In this document: positions 44,536 through 54,600 of the stretch, piece by piece
Layout: each line of letters starts with the position of its first letter
Position numbering within the stretch: the stretch's first letter is position 1
DNA from: Colius striatus
Lineage: Eukaryota; Chordata; Aves; Coliiformes; Coliidae
Assembly: GCF_028858725.1 (NCBI RefSeq)
Contig: NC_084790.1
Coordinates: 83,594,506 to 83,658,505 of the forward strand
Direction: 5' to 3'
Length of the DNA: 64,000 nt
The notes under the pieces: generated by a model
The model's input: only the letters and a program-made list of their open reading frames with translations
The model's database searches: none
Told to the model about the DNA's origin: nothing
Translations under genes and position numbers: made by a program

Positions 44536-46476
44536 ATGGGACATGTACATAGTACGGAAAGACAGCTGTTTGTAGCTATGGTTAAGACATTGTTAAAAAG
44601 TCGAAATATATCTGTAACCACCAAGCAGGTGGGTGGATTTTTAGAATTTATAGACACTGTGTGTCCTTGGTTTCTGAATAAAGGCACTATTAATTTAGAA
44701 ACATGGAATAGGGTCGGTGAAAACATTAAAGGCTATTATGCTGCTAACGGCCCTGATAAGATCCCTATAGATGCTTTTCCTTTATGGACTTTAATTAAAG
44801 AATGTTTACAAGGTGATACTGAATATGATAAATGGCAACGACAAACACGTCCTCGATCTCGTTCAGCGGATTCAGGTTTAAAACCTTCTGCTCTTACTAA
44901 TCCTGATTCACAACCCTCTGCTCCACCTGAATATCCATCAATAATCAATAATGAACAAAAAGATATTCAGGAATCTAATTTTAAAAATCCCTTTCTTATG
45001 TACTCAAATACGGGAGGTAAAAAATGCCGACCGTTAAAACAAAGCAAGAGCGCCTTGAGACCTATAGAATTATCTGAAGAATTATCCTCCGATGAGGAAG
45101 CTGAATTAGAAAAAGAAGCTGCTCAGTATCATAATGAAAATGATCAAGTGTTTGTTAATACGCCTTTTAAATTGAAGAAACAGCAAACACTTTTAAAAAA
45201 GGAACCTGTTGTTTTACCAGCAATAGAAGCTGGTAGACGTCCGCCCCCTCCTGACATATACCATCAAATATCACCTCACTCACCCTTACAGTTATCATTG
45301 CTACAAGCTAAACAACAAGGTGAAGATGTGAGTGGGTTTTCAAAAATATTGCATGCTTATCCTATAACATATGCTCCTCACCCTACTCAAGCCAATGTTA
45401 GAATTGCTACTTATACATCCATTCCATTTAAGAATCTTAAAGAATTGAAAACAGCTGCTGCTCAATATGGTGCAACTGCACCATATACTATTGCTATTTT
45501 AGAGACAATTGCAGCTGAAGTTCTTCCCCCATGGGACTGGAAAGGCTTAGCTAAAGCTACCTTAACGGGAGGAGAATATTTGTTATGGCTTACAGATTTT
45601 ATGGATTCCTGTTATGATTATTCTCAAAAACCACACTTTCGCCAGCAAGGAATTACTCATGAAATGTTAGCTGGCACAGGACCGCATGTTGATCTGGCAC
45701 AACAATTAACTTATCCTGCTGCGACATATGATGCTATTCGAGAAATTGGTTTGAAAGCCTGGAAAGGGCTACCTAGACATGGAACGTCTAGGGAAGAATT
45801 AACTAAAGTCCGACAGGGACCAGACGAACCTTATCATGATTTTGTATCTCGTTTGTTACAAACTTCTTCTAGACTCATACAAGACACTGATTCAGCTATG
45901 ATTTTAGTTAAGGAATTAGCTTTTGAAAATGCTAATAATATCTGTCAATCCATATTAAGACCTTGGAAAAATAAATCAACATTAAATGACTATATCAGAT
46001 TATGTTCTGATGTTAGCTCTGGGTATATTCAAGGCATAGTCACTGCCGCAGCACAACAGGGCAAACCTGTTGAGCAAGTTTTAGCTGCAATGCAATTTAA
46101 GAAAAACAGAAGGGTTGCAGGCCCTCCTGGTAGCTGTTTTCATTGCGGACAAATGGGGCATCAAGTACGTCAATGTCCTAATAAAAAGATTCCTAATTAT
46201 AATGGAGGAAAAAATCCAGGTTTATGCCCAAAATGTAAAAAAGGTAATCATTGGGCTAATGAATGCCGATCTAAATATGATAAGAATGGCAATTCTTTGA
46301 TACAGCCGGGAAACTTCTCAATGGGCTTGCCCCGGGCCCACCCAAACAAACAGGGGATGTATCCTGTGCAGGTGCAAACCTCAGAGCACCAGCTAAACAA
46401 TCCATTTCACAACTCCACCGAGCCACCAGTCATAGTGCCGGACTGGACCTGTGTTCCTCCTCCCACTTCGTATTAA
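44536..46476 (+). CDS. gag: Gag polyprotein, class II ERV, intact 646 codons (right copy)
   Basis: Open from an MGHVHS start to a TAA after CVPPPTSY. Its features are PPEY at residues 130-133, the major homology region at about 427-446, and zinc knuckles [14 protein letters not shown] (534-547) and [14 protein letters not shown] (564-577). The predicted protein looks identical to the left copy. It lacks an upstream LTR promoter here, so any expression would depend on other sequences. Betaretroviral type by Gag layout and the pro frame that follows. Confidence 0.93.
   Translation: MGHVHSTERQLFVAMVKTLLKSRNISVTTKQVGGFLEFIDTVCPWFLNKGTINLETWNRVGENIKGYYAANGPDKIPIDAFPLWTLIKECLQGDTEYDKWQRQTRPRSRSADSGLKPSALTNPDSQPSAPPEYPSIINNEQKDIQESNFKNPFLMYSNTGGKKCRPLKQSKSALRPIELSEELSSDEEAELEKEAAQYHNENDQVFVNTPFKLKKQQTLLKKEPVVLPAIEAGRRPPPPDIYHQISPHSPLQLSLLQAKQQGEDVSGFSKILHAYPITYAPHPTQANVRIATYTSIPFKNLKELKTAAAQYGATAPYTIAILETIAAEVLPPWDWKGLAKATLTGGEYLLWLTDFMDSCYDYSQKPHFRQQGITHEMLAGTGPHVDLAQQLTYPAATYDAIREIGLKAWKGLPRHGTSREELTKVRQGPDEPYHDFVSRLLQTSSRLIQDTDSAMILVKELAFENANNICQSILRPWKNKSTLNDYIRLCSDVSSGYIQGIVTAAAQQGKPVEQVLAAMQFKKNRRVAGPPGSCFHCGQMGHQVRQCPNKKIPNYNGGKNPGLCPKCKKGNHWANECRSKYDKNGNSLIQPGNFSMGLPRAHPNKQGMYPVQVQTSEHQLNNPFHNSTEPPVIVPDWTCVPPPTSY
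46308..46314 (+). promoter_or_regulatory. gag-pro frameshift heptamer GGGAAAC with downstream pseudoknot potential
   Basis: In gag phase (G GGA AAC). Seven nucleotides further, TGGGC (46322-46326) can pair with GCCCA (46336-46340), and loop CCCC (46330-46333) with GGGG (46353-46356), an H-type pseudoknot arrangement. The -1 frame then opens into dUTPase. Confidence 0.72.
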
Positions 46477-47093
46477 CACCTGAAATGGGAGTACAAGCTA
46501 TCCCAACAGGAATATATGGCCCTTTACCCGTTGGAACATGTGGTTTAGTGTTAGGTCGAAGTAGTTTAAGCATGAAAGGATTGCGAGTTATACCAGGACT
46601 AATTGATTGTGATTATGAAGGAGAGTTAAAAGTTCTGTCTTTAATCTACCTGCAGGAACAAAGATTGCACAGTTGCTTTTAATTCCTTATGTTTCATCTA
46701 TAGGAAAAGCTGATTCCCGCATTCAGGGAACAGGCGGTTTTTAGATCTACTGACGTTTATCTTTTACAGCCCATCAATCATCAGAGACCTGAACTTCAGT
46801 TAACAATTGATGGTAGAAATTTTACAGGACTCTTGGACACCGGAGCAGATGTATCGGTAATGACTTTAAAACAATGGCCAAAAGAATGGCCTTTACAGCA
46901 TGCTTCAGCTGATCTAAAAGGAATTGGAGTTGCAAATTTGCCTCTTCAAAGCTGTAAGTTATTAAATTGGACAGATAAGGAGGGACACTCTGGTACCATT
47001 CAACCATATGTACTAGAAAGCTTGCCTCTTAACCTCTGGGGCCGAGATATCTTGACACAAATGGGTGCATACCTCTATACGCCTAGCAGTTAG
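46309..47093 (+). pseudogene. pro: pro: dUTPase plus protease with two frame breaks (right copy)
   Basis: -1 frame from the slippery site: dUTPase start ([12 protein letters not shown]), [13 protein letters not shown], then a shared phase change at about 46660. A second change found only in this copy (an extra T plus a G-to-A beside it at about 46738-46744) breaks the frame after the glycine-rich motif. The protease DTGADVSVM is readable from about 46833 to the stop at 47093. The isoleucine after the active-site loop in the left copy is methionine here. Confidence 0.85.
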
Positions 47094-47097
47094 TCTG

Positions 47098-49680
47098 ATA
47101 AATTTATCAGTAACTATGTATGCAGATAAAATCTGTTGGAAATCAGATCAACCTGTTTGAGTTGATCAATGGCCTCTAACTAAAGAAAAATTGCAAGCTG
47201 CTCGTCAATTAGTAGCGGAACAATTACAATTAGGTCACATAGAACCTTCCACATCGCCATGGAACTCACCTATTTTTGTTATAAAAAAGAAATCGGGGAA
47301 ATGGCGACTTCTCCAAGACTTGAGAGAAGTCAATAAAACAATGTGTACCATGGGAGCGTTACAACCTGGTCTACCCAGTCCTATTGCCATTCCCCAAAAT
47401 TTTGAAAAAATAATTATTGACTTAAAAGATTGTTTTTACACTATCCCCTTACATCCAGATGACAAATGTCGATTTGCTTTTAGCGTACCATCCATAAATT
47501 TTAGTGAACCTATGGAACGCTACCAATGGAAAGTATTGCCTCAAGGAATGGCCAATAGTCCTACTCTTTGTCAAAAATTTGTTCATGAAAGTATAAAAGC
47601 GACTAGACAACAATTTCCTGATGTTCTTTGTATCCATTATATGGATGATATTCTTTTAGCAGCCTCATCTATCGATAAGTTGCAACATGCTTATGCTCAT
47701 ATTGAACAGATGTTAACTAAACATGGTTTGAAAATAGCACAAGAAAAGGTACAGAAATCATATCCTTTTCAATACTTGGGGTTTCAATTATATCCTAAAT
47801 CTTTTATGCCACAGAAAATTGCCATACGAACGGATTCTTTAAAAACCTTGAATGATTTTCAGAAGCTTCTGGGAGATATCAATTGGCTCAGATCTTTTCT
47901 TAAATTAACAACAGCCGACCTTCATCCTCTTTTTAAAATACTTGAGGGAAACCCTGATCCTACCTCTCCTCGCAAGTTAACAGAAGAGGGAAAACAAGCT
48001 CTTCGATTGGTAGAAAAGGCTATAGAAAATGCACAATTACAATATGCAGATATAACAAAGCCTTTTTCTTTATATATCTTGCCTACAGTAATGACTCCTA
48101 CAGGAGTCCTGTATCAGGACGGAGTTTTGTGTTGGGTACACGGATCTCACTCTGCAAAAGGAGTTCTTGTTTCGTACCCTCAAAAGATAGCAGAACGAAT
48201 TAAACAGGGACGCAAGTTATGTATTACTCATCTTGGGAAAGAACCGGCAGTAATTGGAATTCCATACACACCTGCTCAAATTACTTGGCTGATGGCCACT
48301 GTAGACGATTTTGCTGTAGCCTTAGCTGCTTTTCCTGGAGAAATAACACAAAAGTTCCCTTCTGATAAAATTCTTAGTTTTGCCACCTATCATTCTTTGG
48401 TTTTTCCTAAAGTTGTTAAAGGAGCTCCTATAGAAAAGGCGTTGACTGTTTTTACAGATGGATCATCTAATGGGCAAGCAGTCCTGTATACTCCTACAGA
48501 TCAATTTGTTTGGAAGTTAGAAAATGTTTCTGCACAAATGACTGAGTTATATGCTATTTATCAAGCACTTCTAAAATTCCCGGAACCTTTAAACATCTAT
48601 TCTGACAGTCGTTATATTGTTACTTCATTGCAACTTTTAGAAACAGTTCCAGTCATAGCTTCTAAAGTTTCTTTTATACAACGATACTTTAGTTTGATTC
48701 AATCTCTTTTAATGATAAGAGATGCGCCTCTTTTTATAGGACACATTCGTAGTCACTCTAAATTGCCTGGACCTTTGAGTCACGGCAACAATCAGGCTGA
48801 TTTGTTAACTCGTTTTACTGTTGCTACTGTTGCAGAAGCCCAGCGTTTGCACTCTCTGCATCACTTACCTGCAGCTACTCTACAACGTATGTGCCATATC
48901 TCTCGAGAACAAGCTAGAGAAATTGTTCGAACATGTTCTTCGTGTGTTTCTTTTTTACCAATTCCTCATTATGGAGTTAATCCTCGAGGTCTTTTACCTA
49001 ATGGTCTCTGGCAGATGGATGTTACTCATTATCCTTCTTTTGGCCGCCTCTCTTATATCCATGTAACCCTTGACACTTTTTCTCATTTTGCAGTGGCCAC
49101 TCCTTTGTCTGGAGAATCAACCGCACAAGTAATTTCACATTTGTTACACTGTTTTTCAGTCTTAGGTATACCGAAGACTATCAAGACAGATAATGGCCCT
49201 GCATATACTAGTGCTAAATTTGCAAAATTTTGTGCTCATTTTTCTATAACACATAAAACAGGGATTCCTTATAATCCACAGGGTCAAGGCATGATTGAAC
49301 GTTTTAATCTTACTCTGAAAACACAATTAAAGAAATTAAAAACGGGGACTTTGTCTTTGTTAAATCATGCTCTTTTTGTTTTAAACTTTTTCACTCTCGA
49401 TACAGCTGGCCTTTCAGCTGCTGATCGTCATTGGCAATCCCCAACTCAGCAAAAACCTGTAGTATTATGGAAAGATCCTATTGATGGATCCACGAGAGGC
49501 CCTGACCCGGTTCTATTATGGGGTAGAGGGTATGTTTGTATTTTCCCAACAGATGAGCCTGTACCTCGGTGGATTCCGGAACGCTGTGTTCGACATGCCA
49601 AAAACGAAAATAGGCAAGCTACGAAAGAGGTTTCAACGCCTGATGTTGACACCACAACAACCTCAACGACAACAACATGA
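47098..49680 (+). pseudogene. pol: pol: reverse transcriptase, RNase H and integrase, with an in-frame TGA near the start
   Basis: The frame is open apart from TGA at 47158-47160 (also in the left copy); from 47161 it runs to 49680. RT: WRLLQDLREVN and YMDD (47638-47649). RNase H: FTDGSSNG (about 48451), MTELYAIY and YSDSRYIV. Integrase: a His/Cys zinc region ending CSSC (about 48934), then QMD (about 49017), TDNGPAY (about 49190) and the Glu of MIERFN (about 49290). The C-terminus has a W/R-rich tail typical of class II pol. Catalytic residues are all visible. The frame offset from protease to pol is not the expected -1, so the pro-pol overlap is probably damaged as well. Confidence 0.9.
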
Positions 49681-50059
49681 TTTTGACTATTGGTCATCAT
49701 TACAGATCTTTGCTTATTGGCTTAGCATAATATGGAATAATGCCAACTCTTCAATTAACTTAAAACAATTGCATGGAGAAATTCTCTCTTTACAAAATAT
49801 AGAAGAATTGCAGTTACCCCTTACCCAACGTGCTCATGATTTTGTTAACGTCTTAAAGGCTTCTTTTCCGTCACTATCCTCATTTTATAAAGGAATCTAT
49901 TGCCTTATAGGAGCAACTTTATGCATAATTGTCCTAGTTGTAGTATTACCTTGCATATTTCGTTTAATGTATGATATGATAAAACAAACGAGTATAAAAA
50001 CTAAAAAATTACAATTAATGGCTGCACAACACGTTCCCGCTACAATACATACTGAATAA
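49595..50059 (+). pseudogene. env: env remnant: leader joined to transmembrane C-terminal part
   Basis: An ATG at 49595 inside the pol tail, in another frame, opens a 155-codon ORF. It has a basic leader-like start (MPKTKIGKLRKRFQRLML), then a helix-forming stretch, a membrane span (LIGATLCIIVLVVVLPCIF) and a short basic tail ending at TAA. Surface-unit and fusion-peptide sequence are absent, so env carries a large internal deletion. Such a product could be membrane-anchored but not a working envelope. The overlap with the pol end is usual for class II elements. Confidence 0.65.
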
Positions 50060-50092
50060 AAAAAAAAAAAAAAAAAAAAAAAAGGGGTGAAA
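50058..50092 (+). other. Poly-A run and polypurine tract before the 3' LTR
   Basis: A run of about 28 A leads into AAAGGGGTGAAA directly at the LTR edge, the expected plus-strand primer position. The length of the A run is unusual for a polypurine tract. Confidence 0.7.
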
Positions 50093-50509
50093 TGATGAGA
50101 CCAATCTGCCTGAAAGGGTAGAATGGCCCTCGAAAGGATTTGCCTGGTAAGGGTTAATCTTTTCTAAGGAAGCCTGCCTGAAAGGGTTGGCTCCTTAAAC
50201 AAAGCCCCTAACTTAAGCAAAAACATCCTGTATACACAACAATGATAAGGACACCAGATGTCTTGTAGCCACGGAATATATATCACAAAAATGTAGTAAA
50301 CAGTACCATAAATTTTGTAGATAACATTTGATTGATTTGTAGCATATAGAAAATATACGTACTCATATTGTTTGTTAACCTATGCTGATGACCTTTGCGA
50401 TATGTACTGACTATAAAAAGAGCATAAGAAGAAGCAATAAACTGTCACTTGCTCAAAGAGCAGTGGTCAGCCTGTCCTTCATCATCCTGGAAAGAGCTGG
50501 TCTCTGACA
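50093..50509 (+). repeat. 3' LTR (417 bp) of the class II ERV
   Basis: TG...CA; TATAAAA at 50412-50418 and AATAAA at 50436-50441. It differs by five substitutions (by eye) from the 5' LTR at 4045-4461, with no length change. Confidence 0.93.
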
Positions 50510-51830
50510 CAAACCAGAAAGTAATGGAAAGGTTTTGGGGACCAGCCGCCTGTTGCTCACTGGGAGTAGCTTCTTAGGCACAAGAAACAGAAGGGGTATA
50601 TTCCAAGTTTCTAAATGAAGAAGCAAAGGCGTTAACTTGGGCAGACGGAGAGAAAAAGCTAATCCAGGAATTACAGTGCTGTCACTGCTCTGCGAGGAGC
50701 ACCTTTTGCTTGCTAAGAGGGGCAGGGGGCTGCAGTGCAGGCCTGGTAAGGAGTTCTCGGACATTGAATCATGGCTCCGGTGTAAGCAGTGCCATAATTG
50801 GATAAAGCCTTTGAGCTGTTTGTCACAGTAGAGGAGGGAGCCGCCTCAGGAGCATTGACTCCAAGAACGGGGGGACAAACGACAACCAATAGCACACTGA
50901 TGCAAACTTTTGGACGCGCTTTCAAGGAGGTGGCCCAAACGTATAGAGGCAATAGCTGCCACTGCCCTCTTGATTAAAAAACCAGCAAAGAACATGCAGA
51001 AAGCTGACATTCGGAGGACTATTAGTAATAAACGCCTGTGCCACAAGTGAAAACGGCTTTGGCACAGAAGGCTGGCAGATGGCTAACCCATTTTAGAATC
51101 TGAAAATGTGAGGCAATGTTAAGAGAAAAAGGGGATTTTGTCTTGGCCTCCGGCTCATGCCTTAATCCAGCCACTTTCCTCTGGAAGGGAGACATGGAAT
51201 GTGCCGACCTTGAACACAGTTGTTTAGGCAGAGTATCAGACTAAAGTGCGAGAGGATTTCAAAGACACTCCATCACACGCAGGCCCCCACCTATTTATTG
51301 ATGGCTCAATAAATGCCACAGAGTCATTACGGTTGGAAAAGACCTTGCAGATCATGGAGTCAAAGCACTAACCTCACCCTGCCAGGCCCACCCTCTCTTC
51401 CAAATGAGATTGCGGTGGTCCACGTGAATGGGCATCCAAAAGGGAGATCTTTTATGGCCTAAGCGATGAAATGGCAAAAGAGGCAGCGTTAGGTCATGCA
51501 ATTGTGAGTGTGTCCAATCTCACCCCGCAAGCACCTTCGCCAAAAGGGACTCCAATATTGACAGAAGACTCAACATGAAGGGAGTTGGGAACCTCTGAGA
51601 CACAGGGAAACTGGCTTCTCCCAGATGGAAAAGAAACAATAAATAAACAAGCTATGAGGGAAATAGTGGCTATTTTCCATCCAAGAAGACATCAGGGGGA
51701 CGCAAGCAAGATGGGATTTAGTTTTGAGAAGATAGGGATGTGTAGGAATAGACCCAGTGGCCAAAGAAATTTGCCAACGATGTGTGACTGACCTATAAAA
51801 AGATGGAGAAAAAGGTCCTGAAGAAACAGC
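50510..51830 (+). pseudogene. Class I ERV RT connection, RNase H start and integrase N-terminus relic
   Basis: Broken plus-strand frames read in order: VTVEEGAASGALT, AIAATALL-like, LFIDGS (about 51292), a CR1 stub, then LPDGKE/NKQAMREI and CQRC-like integrase zinc-region residues. Many stops. It complements the differently deleted left arm. Confidence 0.68.
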
Positions 51831-51902
51831 CGCCAGGAGGAAGAAAACCTAGTCTAAGGCCCTTTAAAGCACAGACCTTTTTTTAAGAATTAGGTCCCGA
51901 GC

Positions 51903-52490
51903 TTGTCTTCTTTTTGTCTTTTCTCAAGAATAAAGAGCTGGAGCATGGCCATGGAGGGCTATGGATTGTTCAGGAGAGACAGGCTGACAAGGCGAGGGAG
52001 TGGAGTTGCTCTCTATGTGAGGGAGCAATTAACGTGCATTGAGCTCTGCCTGAGTGGGGAGGAGGGGCAGGTTGAGTGCTTGGGGGTGAAAATTAAGGGG
52101 CAGGGTAAGGTAGGTGATACTGCCGTAGGAGTTTGCTACAGGCCACCTGATCAGGAGGAGGAAGTGGATGAGGCCTTCTACAAACAGCTGGGAGCTGCCT
52201 CACAGTCACAATCCCTGGTCCTCATGGGAGACTTCGACCTCCCTGATATTTGCTGGCAAAGCCACTCAGCCAAGCGCACACGGTCCAGGAGGTTCCTAGA
52301 GCATGTTGATGACAACTTCCTGACACAGGTGATTGAGGAACCAACGAGGAGGGGTGTGCTGCTGGAGCTGGTGCTGACAAATAAGGAGGGTCGGGTTGGA
52401 GATGTGGAGGTTGGAGGCAACCTTGGCTGCGGGGATCACGAGATGGTAGATTTCAAGATTTCTTGAGGAAAGAACCAAGTGATTCACCCT
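51903..52490 (+). repeat. CR1 LINE endonuclease-domain fragment, right arm
   Basis: Identical in predicted residues to 27102-26539, with the same APE-type motifs. Confidence 0.9.
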
Positions 52491-52499
52491 CAATCCATC

Positions 52500-52985
52500 A
52501 CCCTATTAAAATGTAAAGCCTGACAACCGTGGCACCACGTATGCTGCTGTAAATTCCTCCAGCAATCTGTATCTCATTAAAAGAACGGAAGAACGTAACA
52601 AGACGGCCAATGGAAACTTGAAAGCAAAAATGGTGTGTTTTCTACGGAGGAAGAGATATTTCCAACTTACAGATAACGCTCACAGATAAGCACGCTAAAG
52701 AAGTTGAAGAAAAGTCCGCACCTACATTCGGGAACCAGAAACGTCCGTGGAAGTACAGTGAACTCATCCCTTCTCGCCAGTATGCGTCCCTCCTAGCAAC
52801 ATATATCAGATTATGTTTACTTTGAGTCTATGGATTTTTGTGTTCTGTTGTTCGGCGATGTAGCTGTTCTTGACCTTTTGTTGTAAAGTCATGGCCACGG
52901 GTAAAGATGTTTATGTTTTCTTCATGTGCCTTTAATTTTGAAATGTGTTGCCGAAGGCTGGCTGGTCCAAAAAGAAAAGGAGGGG
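52500..52985 (+). pseudogene. Class I ERV env 3' relic, right arm
   Basis: Mirror of 26016-26515, ending at the polypurine tract before the LTR at 52990. Confidence 0.4.
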
Positions 52986-52989
52986 AAAC

Positions 52990-53284
52990 TGTAGGCACAA
53001 ATATGACTTGGACCAGCCAGCTTGAATAAAGATGGTAGGGACAAGTTAATGCAGCTGGCAAGCTGCTTCCAAGTATCAGAAACAGGTGCTGTGAGTTAAT
53101 CAGGTGGGCCCTGGGTGATCCCACGGGTGAAAGCAGCATAGAAGGAAGTAGCTAGCAAAGGCAGTGTGGCTTTGAGTCAGCTCTGTTGGTTGTACTACGT
53201 TGCCCGTGTATGTCTCTGCACATGCATTACCTAGCCTCTCTAAACCTTTGAATGAGCATAGCTGTAGCCTGCACCACTACAACA
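52990..53284 (+). repeat. Class I ERV LTR (295 bp), right arm
   Basis: TG...CA, AATAAA at 53025-53030, polypurine tract at about 52969-52989. The terminal 45 bp recur at 53511-53556. Confidence 0.6.
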
Positions 53285-53999
53285 GTTACCGATACCTTTT
53301 TCTTTCTAGCAGACGACTGTGAGATGATTAAAAGCTACACAGGGAGACCCTGTGACAAGGTGGAAGGCAAAGCAGTAGTTGAATTCAAGGCGAAATCAAG
53401 GGGAAATGTGTCCAGGGTGGCAAAAGGCACTGAACAGCATCAGGCAAGGCTCAAAATTTCAAATAGCAGCAACAAGAGTTGTAAAGGACTGTGGAACTTC
53501 AGCAGAACTAAGCCTCTCCAAACCTTTGAATGAATACAGCTTGCACCACTACAACACTCGAGTGCCTTTAATCATAAATACCTTTATTAGGGTTGGTGTA
53601 AGATTCTCTCGCCTCGCACTTCAAGGTAGAGCTGACAAACAATTCAGGGCACAGACTCAAGGAGTGGTGGCGCCTTGGAGGCAGGTAGCCTTTGGGATGG
53701 AGCTGTGCTTCGGTATTCAAATGACATCAAAACGAGCAAAGTTCGCGCAAAGGATAGCAATTCATCAAGATTTCACAGACCTTTGCTCAAGGGGCTAGAT
53801 GTGCCGCTTACCACCTCTAGAGGACCAGCTCATGCCCATGGATCAACTCGGAGCCTGGCCGCCAAGTCTCCACGCCGCTCCACCCTCCATGGGCGTTGCA
53901 GGGGATCGCTGTGCAGCAGATTCCTCACATACCTGCGACAGCTGCACCCCATGCTGAGAGCCTTTCGGTGTTGTACCTTTCCTTAGATTGTGAACAATG
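53285..53999. other. Unassigned sequence between LTR and copy 5 flank
   Basis: Mirror of 25011-25720: a possible acceptor (CTTTCTAG) near 53310, an unrecognised short ORF and a partial LTR end at 53511-53556. No gene supported. Confidence 0.35.
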
Positions 54000-54600
54000 C
54001 TGATTTTTAACAAAGGGTTTAATATCTAGGCCACTTAAAGAAATTAAGCCACAATACCCCGAGCCCCCGGCCCGCCCCGGTGCTGTGTGATGCTACCGGC
54101 TGGTGATGGCAAGAACCCGCTAGGCCCTGCCCCAGCCACACCAAAGGGCATAAATGGCACTGCGCACCCTCTCCACTTGGGGCTTTCCTGCCACGGCACC
54201 ACGGCCGTCCCAGGCGCCGAGTCCCGCCTCTGACTGCTGCATCCAACCGCTCCCCCAGTGAAAACGGACGGCAGCCTTGGCTGTGCCGTCATCTCCACTG
54301 CCCCAGCGCTGCTGTCAGCAACCGGCACTGCAGCCTGCACCCCAGTATCGCTGCTTGCACCCTGGCTCTGCCACCCGCTGCCCATCCCCCAGTACTGCTC
54401 GCACCCCCAGACATCGCTGCTTGGCTCAGGGCAGTCCCCGTACAGCAGCAGCAGCAGCAGCCATGCCAGCGACTCTTGTGGGGCCCACCACAGCACCCAC
54501 AGCACACGACATGAGATTGAACCACAGCTTTATTGCGTGGCGCCAGGCGGCGGCTGCTGCAGGCGCAGCCGGGACAGGGCTCACGGCTCGGCACAGCCGC

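Larger units (their letters stand above)
44464..50509 (+). mobile_element. Class II endogenous provirus, right copy, lacking 5' LTR and most of the leader
   Basis: gag, pro, pol, an env remnant, polypurine tract and 3' LTR in order on the plus strand. 5' sequence is missing upstream of 44464. The 3' flank CAAACC at 50510-50515 is the complement of the GGTTTG at 4462, so this half and the left half show the two sides of one original integration. Confidence 0.93.
50510..54562 (-). repeat. Amplicon block Q, inverted and rearranged copy
   Basis: Reverse complement of about 24450-29341 with the class II ERV at its outer edge. Relative to 22353-29335 it lacks the solo LTR, about 440 bp of RNase H/CR1 and one whole speriolin-like gene. 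It gains about 174 bp of class I RT and 19 bp near 51650. Confidence 0.85.

Noticed and set aside
46209-46215. AAAAAAT in the nucleocapsid region as gag-pro slippery site
   Set aside because: The -1 frame meets a stop within a few codons; GGGAAAC at 46308 leads into dUTPase instead.
47100-47106. AAATTTA as pro-pol slippery site
   Set aside because: It lies after the protease stop, and its codon phase is that of pol rather than pro, so it cannot act as a -1 site in the present sequence.
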